Shown piece by piece: positions 9,949 through 20,775 of a stretch of 64,000 bases of DNA. Position 1 is the first letter of the stretch. Each line of letters begins with the position of its first letter. Source of the stretch: Hippopus hippopus (lineage: Eukaryota > Mollusca > Bivalvia > Cardiida > Cardiidae); NCBI GenBank assembly GCA_946811185.2, contig OX328112.1:24457558-24521557 (forward strand), in the 5' to 3' direction. A program made the translations under genes and the position numbers. The notes below the pieces were generated by a model. The model searched no databases and had not been told where the DNA came from. It worked only from the letters and a program-made list of their open reading frames with translations.

Positions 9949-10405
9949 AGAATCGGGCGTGTAACTGATTACTGTTTTATAATGATAGCAGTTAGTTAAT
10001 GCTGTTATCACGGCCCAATCACGTCCTTAAAAGTATTTTAAATCGGATGACCAGCGTAATTAATTCTCGGCTACTTAAAGAGCATGCAAAACGCTCGTTT
10101 CGCTTTGTCTAAATATTCAATCGATGTACTTTCTCTGTTTGGTTGGTTCATCTATTTGCGTTGTAACAGCACAGAACAGAATAGAACAGATTTTTTTTTT
10201 TTTCAGAACAGTTACACAGTTGTACATAATGACAGAAAAGTGCAACAATATAACATGAAATATTAGGAGGTCTTTAGCGAGTATGATGGCGAAAATGATT
10301 TAAAAATGTGTAGTACTTTCGGCAGTTATAAAACATGTCTAAAATAGTTTAACGTTTACTTGACAGCACTAAACATTATTATAAGTAAAAAAAAAAAGTG
10401 AAAGT
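9949..10405. other. Non-coding stretch, nothing recognised
   Basis: Only T-runs and AT-rich DNA were seen. Confidence 0.4.
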
Positions 10406-10432
10406 ATTATTGTTGTTGTTGTTGTTGTTATT
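10406..10432 (+). repeat. (TTG)n microsatellite
   Basis: About seven units inside attattgttgttg... Confidence 0.9.
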
Positions 10433-10477
10433 CTTAATATGTCTCCCCCGCGTCAGGGTCGGGAGACATTATTAGTT

Positions 10478-10614
10478 GTACGGTCAGGTGGCAGGGGACT
10501 TGGAAACTTGTTCACGGCTGTGGTGAATCATGTTGCCCCGAGCCGAAGACTCGGGGCGACATGATTCACCACAGCCGTGAACAAGTTTCCAAGTCCCCTG
10601 CCACCTGACCGTAC
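10478..10614. repeat. Near-perfect 137-nt hairpin
   Basis: Two 65-nt arms (outer gtacggtcaggtggcagggg, inner gccccgag) with one mismatch around a 7-nt loop. A second small inverted pair, gtctccc/gggagac, lies just outside at 10440-10468. It looks like a recently formed foldback. Confidence 0.95.
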
Positions 10615-10618
10615 ACCG

Positions 10619-11003
10619 AATTTATTATACTGCAAAGTTTTACCATTCCAACATTTGTTACGCGAATTTTACCTGTTTTTTTGGTTTAAAAAATTGAGTA
10701 CGCAGACGAAGTAGAGTTTCCCTTCTGAGTGCCCCAATTCAATGAAAACTGACGTCACTGGGAACTGACGTCACTGAAACCTTGGTAATACGTGCTAAAA
10801 CGTGCAGCTTGGCGCATAATCTTGATGTTAATCTTGATCGACGCCGCCATTTTGGATGTTGTGTTGATAGTGTAGTCATGTATACGGGGCTCCCGAAATG
10901 GAAACTGCTTTTACGTTGGTTTTGCCAGTGTACATGATATATATGTTCGGGGCATATTATCCAATCAGATCACGAGAAATTTCTTTGCAGTATAATAAAT
11001 TGT
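10619..11003. mobile_element. Candidate TIR element adjacent to the hairpin
   Basis: aatttattatactgcaaag at 10619 is mirrored by ctttgcagtataataaatt at 10985-11003, perfect 19-bp inverted ends about 385 bp apart. It carries two TGACGTCA sites at 10750 and 10766. Confidence 0.65.
10750..10773. promoter_or_regulatory. Two consecutive CRE palindromes
   Basis: TGACGTCA at 10750-10757 and 10766-10773, within a repeated actgacgtcactg unit of 16-bp period. This is the binding consensus of CREB/ATF factors; no nearby gene start is seen. Confidence 0.5.
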
Positions 11004-11025
11004 TTTTTCCCATGCGTCCGTCTGT

Positions 11026-11244
11026 CTGTCTGTCTGTCCGTTACAAATCGTGTCCGTTCTATAACTCGAAAACCTTTTAAGATATTTTGATAAAACTTCA
11101 CACATTTGTAAAGCACCACGAGACGAACTGTCATGCACAAGAACCATAACTCTGCCTTGTATATTTTTCGAGTAATTTCCCTTTGATTATTTTCCTTACT
11201 CATTTGACGTACAATTTCGTGTCCGCTCTATATCTCGAAAACCG
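11026..11244 (+). repeat. (GTCT)n tract and 170-bp-spaced direct repeat
   Basis: A gtctgtctg tract is followed by cgtgtccgttctataactcg (11049), which recurs as cgtgtccgctctatatctcg (11219). This probably belongs to a larger unclassified element that includes the preceding TIR element. Confidence 0.6.
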
Positions 11245-11787
11245 TCAGAGAAAAATGGCCATTATTTCAATTAGAAATTGCCTTGGTGACATATCAATCC
11301 TTCTGACACCAAAAAGGGGGGAAACCATCTGTTTTTTTTTTTTTGTAGAAAAACAAGTTCTAGTCGTTTTATTGTTTTTTCCGCCAAAATGGCGAGCATT
11401 ATACAATAATAATAAAATGAACACATAAAAAAGGAATGAAAAATACATTAATTATAAGAAGTCTCTGGTTAGAAAGAGAGGCATTGTTCGAGCAAACTCC
11501 AACCCGAAAAAGACCCTTACAATAAAAAGACAAATATGCAAAAGCCCCTTCCCTGGTCAGAATGCAGGAGCACATTGTACAAATCCAAACGGAAGGTACT
11601 TCAAAATATGGTTGCCTACTGAACAGAAAGAAAAATTAAACATGATGGACTAGACACGGAGGCTTAGAGTGTTTTTACAAATGTAAAGGACACCTTTGCT
11701 GAATCTTGACAAATTAAACAAGATAGTAGTAGTGATTGTTGTATTTACTCTCTCCATTCGGAAGTAAGTCATTTGGTAAGTAGACGT
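11245..11787. other. Non-coding stretch, nothing recognised
   Basis: No repeat family or coding signal was recognised. Confidence 0.4.
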
Positions 11788-11803
11788 CAGATCTTAATTT
11801 TGT

Positions 11804-12013
11804 TTAAACATATTTATTTTACATCGATTGAGAAACAAGTTCTTGCAACTTATACTAATCTCTCTCGATTCTGCTTCCTGGGAACTACACCAGTACTCGT
11901 GCCGAAGGTGTGGGCCAATGAAAAATCCGTAAGTTGATACCCGCTCCCAGGTATCGAACTCGGGACCTAATGGTTACGAGGCCGACGCTCTACCTCACAA
12001 CCACGGACACCAC
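11804..12013 (-). mobile_element. SINE-1 (tRNA-derived) with target-site duplication
   Basis: Read on the minus strand: head ggtggtgtccgtggttgtga, B-box gagttcgatacc, body with 'gtgtgggccaatga' reversed, and an AT-rich 3' end. It is flanked by cagatcttaattttgt (11788-11803) and caggtcttaattttgt (12014-12029), a 16-bp duplication with one difference, showing retrotransposition. Confidence 0.88.
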
Positions 12014-12029
12014 CAGGTCTTAATTTTGT

Positions 12030-12910
12030 GAGCTACATACACTCATCATACAAGTGATTAAACTCCTAAAAAATATATATCTTAGGAACCAAGAATGATT
12101 ATTTGCATGTTATTTATCATTATCATCATCATTATCATTATTATTATTATCATTATGCATCGTCCTTTGACATTGCATATTGCTAGGAACTGTGCAAGCC
12201 ACGTGATCATATATTTGTAAGCCCTGCGGTCTTCTTTGTTAGGAGTTAAATATCCACGAGAGGAAAATAACCACTTCATAAGCCCGATCCGCTCTCAAGG
12301 CTTCAAACTTAGGCTAATTCCAACGTCATTTTTCTTGAGTGCACTTTTTCGATAGCTTCGCGCATGTTTGTGCCCCCACCCTTTTTTTTTAAAGAAAAAA
12401 AAAAGATTCTTGCAGTAGATCGCGCAAAAACAAACTAATTTTTACTAAGTAAGTAAAAACAGGAAATATCTTTAGAAAAGATAGACGGCGTAAGAGGAAA
12501 TGGAATAGCCTACGAATATTCACACGCTTCTAAGGTTTGATATTAAGAGATTTTAATGCAAATTAACCACGCCAGCAATTGCTCGAAAATAGGACTGCAG
12601 AGGCCCGTACATAACAAGTCCACTTTTGTTAAAACCTCAGATTACTATTTATTTATTCTAATATAACAATACCAAGGAGAGGTTAAAAGCCAGCGCAATC
12701 TGCTACGCCGAAAAAATGTACAGTTTTTATACCAACACAAGTTCAAAAAGTCTAGCGACTGAAAATTATTTAATGATAAATGATAAGTATCCAAGTCTAC
12801 TCGAAATGAAATTGTCAGCTAATCAACTGATAAAAAACTATGTACGTCATCAAGTACAAATTGTATGGTATTTGCAGGTATACAATTCATTGGTACAATA
12901 GAAAAAAATA
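12030..12910. other. Non-coding stretch with a TCA/TTA tract
   Basis: A trinucleotide tract lies at 12112-12157; otherwise AT-rich DNA. Open frames here lack any recognisable domain. Confidence 0.4.
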
Positions 12911-13170
12911 AGCCATGCTCTGGGAAAACGGGTTCAATGCATCTGCAAAAAGTATCGACCCGTGTCAGCCTGCGCAGTCAGCGCAGGCTGACATGGATCG
13001 ATACTTTTTGCTATTTGTAGATTTTCGACATGTTCATGGACCAGTGTACCTAATGATTCAGTTGATTGTTAGACAAAATGCATTTTATGGATCCATAATT
13101 ATGTAACGACTCGCTTGATGTACAGCACCACGGAGATGCGTTAAACCCCCTTTTTGCCAGAGCACAGCTC
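12911..13170 (+). mobile_element. Family A MITE, full length
   Basis: agccatgctctgggaaaacg to gccagagcacagctc, with a hairpin at 12955-13010 whose arms end ...gtgtcagcctgcgc and gcgcaggctgacat.... Confidence 0.88.
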
Positions 13171-13546
13171 AAATAGTTTTTATTTTTGTTGACTATAAAC
13201 GCGTACATAAATCTTCAATAAGTGAAGGTAGAGCTTGTTTCGGGAAATCATATCGCAACACTTTCTGTAAAATTGCACCTTGTTTCCGGCCGTAAAAAAG
13301 CCATAATTTGATGGCAAACCGGGAACCATGAACAGTTCATTATTGAACAAAAGTGCGTGACACACTCAAATCAAAGTTTGTGGGTATCACAACAATTGGG
13401 AACCAATCAGCATCGATTTGTACTTCCGGTATTTGATAACGCTACTTTAGATAAGGAAATTGAAGTCTTTAGCAGAGCAAGAACGGGAAGAATGATTCCG
13501 AATGAAATTCAAATGGAATGTATGAACTGTAGGCAAAAAAGGCAGG
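13171..13546. other. Non-coding stretch, nothing recognised
   Basis: No repeat family or coding signal was recognised. Confidence 0.4.
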
Positions 13547-13769
13547 TTAATCCTGCACCACACAATGCCGACTTTTAACGACCATGGGAAAGAAACCTTA
13601 TGAAAACATTGTGGGAAAAGGAGAAAATGCTGGAAACCAGCATTTTCTCCTTTTCCCACAATGTTCTCTTCCCTATCAAAGAAAAATTGCACCATTTGAG
13701 CCACACTGAAATTGTCGTTGCAAATGCTTTCTTTTTGGACAAGGCTAATATATTGTCGACTGGTATTAA
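13547..13769 (+). mobile_element. Family E MITE
   Basis: TTAATCCTGCACCACACAAT, an intact hairpin at 13605-13669 (loop change ctggaaaccag), ending in a TTAA at 13766-13769. Confidence 0.85.
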
Positions 13770-14455
13770 TTTTTTCATTTAACCTGACCCAGGTCAACAT
13801 CATTTACATAAATTAAAATTATATTTTTACCATTGGCATCACACGGAGCTGCTTCGGTTTTGTCCCGAATGGTCACGGAAATATTCCGTACGGTATGCAC
13901 GAATTGAAATTGCTTATCTATACCTTCCTTTGTATATATAACTTCCCGAATAATAGTCGGAGTTCTATTTATATACATACTTATATATTAAGCATAAAGG
14001 TTAGGATCAGGTTAAATGAAGTAGGCAATATTGGGTTAAACAACAAACATGGCTCCACACTTTCTAACTTTAAGTAAATGAACAAGAATGCTAGTATATC
14101 CAAAATGTATGTATGATATCGAAAAAAGACACTAGGGACTTTCATTAACTATGCTTTTTCTGCAAATTTTCATATTATTTTCATATTATGGAGGTCCCAG
14201 TTTTCGTTACAAACCTACAAAGTTTTAAATAAAAGCATTACATGCCCACGCACAGTTAGATCTAAAATCGGTTCGAACCGATAGCCGACCGAGAGTCCAA
14301 CAATTGTTTCACTCACTTGATCCCCACAAGAAGTGTCTATCTGGATATACCTTTCCCTCATTATTAGAACGTTGATAGCCCACGTGGGATGGCATAACTC
14401 GTTACCAACCAATCTTGCGTTTAAACGACCCTTAAGAAGAAGGCTTTTGAAAATA
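13770..14455. other. Non-coding stretch, nothing recognised
   Basis: AT-rich; no repeat family or coding signal was recognised. Confidence 0.4.
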
Positions 14456-14866
14456 GCATTTAGGCTGCTAACTTCTACTAAATGGGCTTTTGCGGAAAGT
14501 ATGGATCAAAATCAGACAGCACAGAACGTGTAGTCTTATCAGAGCTCCAGATAAGAGGGAGTGATGCTGTTCTAAATCCATTATTTCTCTTCCAAACCCT
14601 ATGTTGTGGGTACTCATTAGAATCGTCTCAACGAGACGATTCTAATGAGTACCCATAACATAGGGTTTAGAGGGGAATAATTATCCTATTCAATTTTGAA
14701 ATCAAAATCACTCCCTCTGTCTGGAGCTCTGGTCATATCTTTTATCTACTCTGTCTAATATGGTGGAAATTTCCGGGGTATAATACTTTTGAAATGCGAT
14801 ATTTTGGATTTTATAAAAGCAGGAAATATTCCTTTAATTAGTTTTGCTGTTGAAAAGGGCCTAATC
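14456..14866 (+). mobile_element. Family C MITE split by a nested foldback
   Basis: The left half (catttaggctgctaac, atcagacagcacagaacgtg) stops at about 14540. The right half resumes at 14731 (tatcttttatctactctgtc) and ends gaaaagggcctaat. The insert between them is listed separately. Confidence 0.7.
14541..14730. mobile_element. 190-bp foldback element nested in family C
   Basis: Ends agagctccag / ctggagctct are exact mirrors. The inner arms (accctatgtt-tgggtactca / tgagtaccca-aacatagggt) form a long stem around gtctcaacgagac. Confidence 0.85.
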
Positions 14867-15098
14867 AGTTTCATATAATCATACTAAACTTCAAGAAAGT
14901 TTAATTACTTTATTTAGTGAAAAGTAGTTTGTTAAGCGTTGATACATAAGGGAATTTCTATGGTATTTCCTTAAACTGTAGAGGTATAGTAGATTTCGTG
15001 CCAAAATTTTGCAAAGGATAGTGGAAATGTCATAATCATGATCAATAACACGCGTCCATTCACTCGTCACAACTTCCGGTTCCGTACCTACATCTAAC

Positions 15099-15188
15099 TT
15101 CGTCCGTATGAAGGGGGTTTCCACTTTGAAATACTTCCAGTCACATGATCTTAAACATGGCGGCGCCCATGTGATCGATTAGCAACGG
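15099..15188 (+). repeat. Dispersed repeat J, copy 1
   Basis: cagtcacatgatcttaaaca and tcgattagcaacg match, in reverse complement, 42188-42278. It includes acatggcggcgcc, resembling a YY1-type site. Confidence 0.6.
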
Positions 15189-15679
15189 CAACAACAGCCA
15201 CGTCGATGAGCAACCTATCGCTGAATAATGCCAACGTAATAGATAGACCGAGATAGAAAATAAATGTACATGTATAAACTTTTTGTCATCGGAAATGTAT
15301 TAAGAAAGATTCCCACGAAAAATTGTGACTAGTTTTTGCTTTCTAAGCGTAGTGTTACAATTTTAAGAACAGTCAAGCGGTGTACTTCCGGCGAAGAAAT
15401 GTACCGTGTAGGTGCATATCAAGCTACGTGATATAGACGTGGGACTTGATCAACAGATCGCCCGAGATTTTGTCGAATGTCGTCCATTATAATCAAATGA
15501 GTATGAAGACGTCATGTATCTGGCCTCATAAACATACGCGGAGTTTCCGCTCGCTAAACGACCATCCCGTGATTCAAACGTCAAAATCGCATCTTTGTAC
15601 CGAATGTAATTGACTTGATTCTTTACGCTTGCCTAGAAAAATATATTAGCGGCGTCCTGGGGAAAGTTGTTTTTTTTTT
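15189..15679. other. Non-coding stretch, nothing recognised
   Basis: No repeat family or coding signal was recognised. Confidence 0.35.
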
Positions 15680-15895
15680 TATGTATCTCTATAATGCATT
15701 ATACTAAGCAAGTCATCGCATAATTAGAGATCCAATAAGTCCATTTTGATCCAAAAATCTAAATCCTCAGGTAGAAGGGTCCTTGAAAATGCAGAAAATA
15801 TATCAAAAGCAAAAAGTTTCAAACCAGGTCAGCCTGCGCAGGGTCGATACTTTTGGCAGATGAATTTAACTCCCCTCTTGACAGAGTCTGGCGCT
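15680..15895 (-). mobile_element. Family A MITE, minus orientation, degraded
   Basis: Contains taatgcattatactaagcaa, gtagaagggtccttgaaaat, and caggtcagcctgcgcagggt where one hairpin arm is deleted. Confidence 0.75.
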
Positions 15896-16774
15896 TATCA
15901 AATACACAGTTAGTACTTATCAGTATGTTACAAGGAATCTCTCAGCAAAAATAACCTAAATGGGCCGTTTTAGGGGTCAAATAGGGAAGCAGTGCAGGAG
16001 TACACAAACAGGACACTAATGTTTTGTTTTTTGAAGACATCCCTCTATAGCGCTGGTGTATAGGCTGACTGGCCATGTCAAGTTGAAAGAGAGAATATAG
16101 TGCTGTCTTTTTCAAAAATTGTCATTCTTTCTATTTTTTTTAAATTTTGTGACTGGATGAAATAATAAATGGAAATATAGAGTCATACCTAATGAGTGTT
16201 ATAAGTCGAACCAGTAGCAAAACTACAGATTTAATTGGACATAATTATGAAAGGACAATGATACCTTAAAATAACAAAAATGCAGTTGAAAACGACCTTA
16301 AACATACATCTTCACTCGTTTTCATCCAGTTTTTTAACCGTTTTTTTCCTTTATTTTATGAAACTATAATCACTCTTGTATCTTCATGCCAAATATTGCC
16401 CCTAATGGTTGCAAGGTTGCGCAGATTACGGCAGATAGAAAATGCATTTCATTCTATTGCGGCTAGCCATAGACATAACAACCACAGTTTTCGGTTTAAA
16501 TCGAAGACAAATCCCTACAGTTTCTTTACCCCATACACCTTATATTGATTTTTTATCGACATTTACACAGCTGACTAGATTACAACACCGTCAAGTTTTA
16601 ACAGCGTTTGTTTACTCTCTGGCTGTAAAGATGCCTCTTTAAACAACAAGCAGCAACAAAGTAATAGAAACACACTCGACAAACAGACATGATAATAGTT
16701 ATTACATCGTCTTCATATTGAAACTAAAGTACCTCAAATCGCGTGCAGACTCGTATTTATGTGGGTATTCAACC

Positions 16775-17002
16775 TTTCATCAAACATTTCCGTGTTTCAA
16801 GACCAAGAAGAAGATAGATTTTCAAAACGTTGTGAGGGGAAAAGAAGAAAATGCTGGTAACCAGCATTTTCTTCTTTTCCCCACAACGTTTTATACCATT
16901 TTCAAAGATAAATCACATCATTCAAAGGTCATTCAATTTGTCGCCTGCAAATGCTTTCAATTTGGACAGGTCTAAGATCTTTGTTGACTGGTAAAGAGTT
17001 AA
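16775..17002 (+). mobile_element. Family E MITE nested in the 1.49-kb element
   Basis: Hairpin 16827-16893 has arms aaaacgttgtg...gggaaaagaag and cttcttttccccacaacgtt, i.e. changed from the consensus on both sides. Ends GGTAAAGAGTTAA. Confidence 0.82.
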
Positions 17003-17230
17003 TTAAGAGCGAGGGCTGCAATAATCAACAGGAATACAAGAACGGGTATTTCCTATCTATTTCCTGGTCTCCTTTGAACATCGCACCTCCTTTCTTTTGA
17101 AGAGACAAGTTTCACAGCTGCTTCCTCCTTTTTCCTTCCCCCCCCCCCTTCAATGTTTTGCCCTATCAGTTTATCTCCTGTTTGTACTACCATCGGATTT
17201 CTTGTTTGTTTCTTTGCTTGTTTTTAGGGG

Positions 17231-17264
17231 TTTGTTGTTCTTGTTGTTGTTGTTGTTGTTGTTG
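17231..17264 (+). repeat. (TTG)n microsatellite
   Basis: About nine units of TTG/TTC. Confidence 0.9.
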
Positions 17265-17489
17265 ATTTGGGTTTTAAACGTCGTGTTCAACGTTGTTTCA
17301 GTTATATCGCGGTAGCAATGGACCACTAAAACGGCCCATTTAGGTTATTATTGCTGAAAGATTCCTTGTAACACACTAATAAGTACTAACTGTTTATTAA
17401 CCTATCAATACTTCTGGGAAAGCAGTCAGTAATTGCGCTTAGTAGTCGTAAAAAAAAAGTATCCAATGATAATAATGGATTGGAGGTTT

Positions 17490-17735
17490 ATTTGCTTTTG
17501 TTCGGTGTTTAACGCCAGCTTTAACATTATTGCATTTATATCGAGGCGGCCAGTGCGCTTATCAATTCTTTCCAGAAGATTCTTCCTACCAATTTCGAAC
17601 AACATTCTTTCCAAACGATTGCCTTGTCTCAATGAATATTATCAGTCCTCGGAAAGACAATGGCCGAGCTGGGATTCTAAACAGCGAACCTTGTACTGGG
17701 CTATCGGGCTCATTTCGACCATGAAAAAGAAGCAG
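17490..17735 (-). mobile_element. Degraded SINE-2 (minus strand)
   Basis: ggtgtttaacgccagcttta is the reverse of the SINE-2 tail. 'gggattctaaacagcgaacc' is in the place of its B-box region. Heavily mutated; partial call. Confidence 0.4.
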
Positions 17736-17743
17736 ACGTTTGT

Positions 17744-17887
17744 GAGGCATGCTGTGGCAAAAGGGGGTTTAATGCATCTGCTAAATGCATTTAAATCCAT
17801 TTTGTCCAGCTTGCGCTTATCGCACAGGCTGACCTGGTTCGATACTTTTTGCAGATACATTATACCTCCTTTTCACAGAGCGTGGCT
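17744..17887 (+). mobile_element. Family A MITE, internally deleted
   Basis: Both termini are present (ggcatgctgtggcaaaaggg and tttcacagagcgtggct), but the middle is shortened to one hairpin remnant. Confidence 0.75.
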
Positions 17888-17896
17888 ACTCTGAAT

Positions 17897-18070
17897 AACA
17901 TCTTGGAAACAAAAGAAAGTGCTAGCAGTAGCAAGTATTTTTTCTTATCCCCAAATTATTTCTTCCATTTCAAAGACGAATCCTATCATATGAGGCCCAA
18001 TTTCAATTGTCGTCTGCAGTTGCTACCAATATGGACGAGCCTAAAAAAAATTTTCGTTTGGTAAGGAGAT
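17897..18070 (+). mobile_element. Degraded family E
   Basis: gaaagtgctagcagtagcaagt is a worn hairpin, followed by caaagacgaatcct, attgtcgtctgcagttgct and ttcgtttggtaagga. Confidence 0.6.
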
Positions 18071-18727
18071 ACATCAAGGCAACAGTAATGACCATAAAAG
18101 GCTACAATGCAACGGCAATGACATAATTGGGCCGCACGTAAAGGAATCGATCATCGGAGTGTGAAGAATATTATTTGTTTTCATTACCCAGCGATCTCGT
18201 CCTACGATAGTTTGATGGCCCTGATTGCAATACAACAATCTGTCTGCCAATTTACTCGTCCAACAACTAAGTTAACCCTTCAGTGTTGCCGTTCTTGTTC
18301 GGCGTTTCTGAATGCGCTGGCTTTTGACCTTCTTCTTAGTACTGATAAAGAATGAATACATGGTAATTTGCGATTGGTAAAAAATGTGCACATGTTTATT
18401 CGGCGGGCCCCTGTTGCCATATTTGCTCGTACGTGTATAAAAACCACCATTTACAATCGTTGCTATGCTATCCGATATCCTGGGGCCGTGATACATACCA
18501 TAAAAATTAATGTAGTATGGAATGCTCCTTTTCTTGTTCTATTAGCATTACCCAATAACCCAATACTATATTTCAACAAAATAAAAACGGTGAGGAAAGA
18601 GAGGCAATTGCTCACGAGGTTACTTTTCATTATTTTCCTTCATATTGTGACACAGAAGAGTTTCAATATTCATGTTCCAGTATCTCTCAAGCCGTCTACC
18701 TTTTTTAAAGATATTTCTAGTTTATTT
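18071..18727. other. Non-coding stretch, nothing recognised
   Basis: A 134-codon open frame crosses this area but shows no domain and runs into a C element; it is not annotated. Confidence 0.4.
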
Positions 18728-18830
18728 TACTGCTGGCAAAGTCAGATCAAGATCAGACTGCAGAGAACGTGAAATCTGATCTTTTCTCTACGTTGTCTGA
18801 TTTGCTGACCTTTGATGATATGTTTATTTA
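18728..18830 (+). mobile_element. Family C fragment
   Basis: Hairpin core gatcagactgcagagaacg, aatctgatctt, flanked by remnants of the stem. Confidence 0.6.
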
Positions 18831-19019
18831 CAGTAATGCAGCCTCAAAACTGTAATTTTGTATCCGCTCTCTTAACTCAAAATGCATGTTTTATTTATTT
18901 TGCGCTTTGCGCTCTGGGGGCGAACATTTAGAAAGCATGAGAAATGGAATTGACATAAGATAGTAGAAAGAATCGAATCGTTTAACTATTAGAATTGTTG
19001 TGGCAAAAATATTTAATAG

Positions 19020-19110
19020 AATTTCGGACAATGTGGATCCAGAATCAGACTGCATGTTCTTTGCAGTCTGATCTTAATCTACACTGACAGCGAAAACAGC
19101 TGACATTGTT
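19020..19110 (+). mobile_element. C2-type hairpin fragment
   Basis: cggacaatgtggatccagaa, then gactgcatgttctttgcagt, mirrored; the ends are not found. Confidence 0.6.
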
Positions 19111-19183
19111 TCTGGCGCCTCAATGGTCCATTCTTTTTCAAAGACAGCCATCAAGATTTTCAGACAGTATTTCAACCCCATTT

Positions 19184-19300
19184 GACTGCTAAGCGCTACT
19201 GGAGGCACTTTTGCCAACCGTGCAGATTAAGATCAGACTGCACAGAACGTAAAGTCTGATATTAGAGTTACACAACCCAATACGATAAGTTTTTTTTTTT
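19184..19300 (+). mobile_element. Family C fragment
   Basis: ctgctaagcgctactgg, gatcagactgcacagaacgt, with an eroded right arm. Confidence 0.6.
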
Positions 19301-19866
19301 TTCGATCAAAAGAACTTTACTAATTTTCCTTTAATTTATTTCTGCAAGTTATAGAGTTAAGAAAACTTCGCCATTTAAAAAAATTAAAGAAGAGCATTTT
19401 TCTGATGTCATCGGCAAAAAAAAAGGACAAGGACTAGCGTGCAAGTCCTTCTAGTTTGATCTGGGTCCATCTCTTTTGGACCTAAATAGATTCTTAAAGG
19501 TTTGGCAAATCCTTTTAAATCTAATAATTTGAACTCGAACGATATTTGATTGAGAATTATATTTTGATTTTTGTGCTTTTTTGTTTCATTTGTATTATCA
19601 TTTTGGTTTTGACAGGATAAACCTTAACGCACAATCTGGAATTAATTCCTTATATTTTTTTTTTATTAATATCAAATTCTGCGATATGCACATAGCTAAA
19701 GTACATCTTTCAACCAAGAACAGTCTAATCTAAAAGTATTGTAAACATGTTTATTAGAGAGTGACGTTTCAGTATCCTGAAAAAACTAATTTAGCGAACT
19801 GACAGATCACACAATCTCCCGCAGTCATGAAAAGTCTATACCCAAAAGTCGAAAGATCATCTGTGT
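19301..19866. other. Non-coding stretch, nothing recognised
   Basis: AT-rich DNA with T-runs. Confidence 0.4.
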
Positions 19867-20042
19867 TCGAATTCATCAAACATTTTCAAAAATATTCTTA
19901 GTTTCTGCTGAAAAAATGTTCTAGATTTGAAAGTAACACAACTTCTGATTGGCTAAACCAATCAGAAGTTGTGTTACTTTCAAATCTAGAGAATTTTTCA
20001 GCATAAAACTAAGAATATCTAGAAAAAGTTTGATGAATTCGG
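19867..20042. mobile_element. Family G foldback element, best copy
   Basis: Arms gaattcatcaaac / gtttgatgaattc at the edges. A perfect inner stem, gatttgaaagtaacacaact / agttgtgttactttcaaatc, has the centre tctgattggctaaaccaatcaga, which holds two facing CCAAT boxes. Confidence 0.85.
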
Positions 20043-20352
20043 GCCCGGATGAAGTACAAAAAAAAACCTTTTCTCCTTCAGACTGGAGTACAAGTTTTGT
20101 AGTTGTAAATAGGTAATTGCGAGAAAGGGAAAATTTTACACCATTTTGTCTCTGTCAATATGGACGGTAATACAATTTAGTGTCTGGTAAATGCCATTTT
20201 CTAGCTCTACGGACAAATATTTATCGGCTATATGATTTGTATTGTGATAGGTGCACATTTTTTCAAGGCGGATGGATACGAAGTGACAGAACATGATATC
20301 AATCCGCTGACAAATTAGTGCTCTGAGTGTGCACCGCAAATTAAATGATACT

Positions 20353-20402
20353 CCTCTCTCTCTGTCTCTCTGTCTGTCTCTCTGTCTCTCTCTGTCTGTC
20401 TG

Positions 20403-20434
<32 letters not shown>
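20353..20434 (+). repeat. (CT)n with CTGT interruptions
   Basis: Compound dinucleotide microsatellite. Confidence 0.95.
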
Positions 20435-20644
20435 CTGTCTATAGCTTACTGTACTGTGATAAAATATTTAAAAAATGGTATCAATAAAACAAATCAATAT
20501 CGTTTGTGATAAAGTTAGCAACTTGTTTGTCACTTTTTTTTTCTTTTATTCTTCTCTCGAATATGATGTTGTTAAACGCGATTTGAAGTCAAGCTAGTTT
20601 GCATTTGATTTTGATAAAACTCTTCGGTTTTGAATTTTTAAAAT

Positions 20645-20775
20645 CTGCTGAGCCCGGTGGCTCAGCCTGTAACGGTCATGGTGAAACCCGTACGGCTCGC
20701 TGGTTCAATCCCTAGCTCTCTCCTAGGATTGATGATAGCCATTGCGACAGGGTTCGTTCCCATCTCGCCAATTAA
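20645..20775 (+). mobile_element. tRNA-derived SINE or tRNA-like relic
   Basis: A-box-like ggtggctcagcctgtaacgg and B-box tggttcaatccc at tRNA spacing. The acceptor stem does not pair, so this is not a functional tRNA. Confidence 0.5.

Larger units (their letters stand above)
15906..17393. mobile_element. 1.49-kb element with about 70-bp terminal inverted repeats
   Basis: The left end acagttagtacttatcagta, then ttacaaggaatctctcagca and taacctaaatgggccgtttt, is mirrored at 17326-17393 with only a few mismatches over about 70 bp. It contains a family E insertion and poly-TTG but no transposase, so it is a non-autonomous DNA transposon. Confidence 0.8.

Noticed and set aside
17433..17894. 153-codon plus-strand frame
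   Set aside because: It crosses a degraded SINE and a family A element, so it is a chance frame.
18368..18772. 134-codon plus-strand frame
   Set aside because: No recognisable domain or splice context, and it ends in a family C hairpin.
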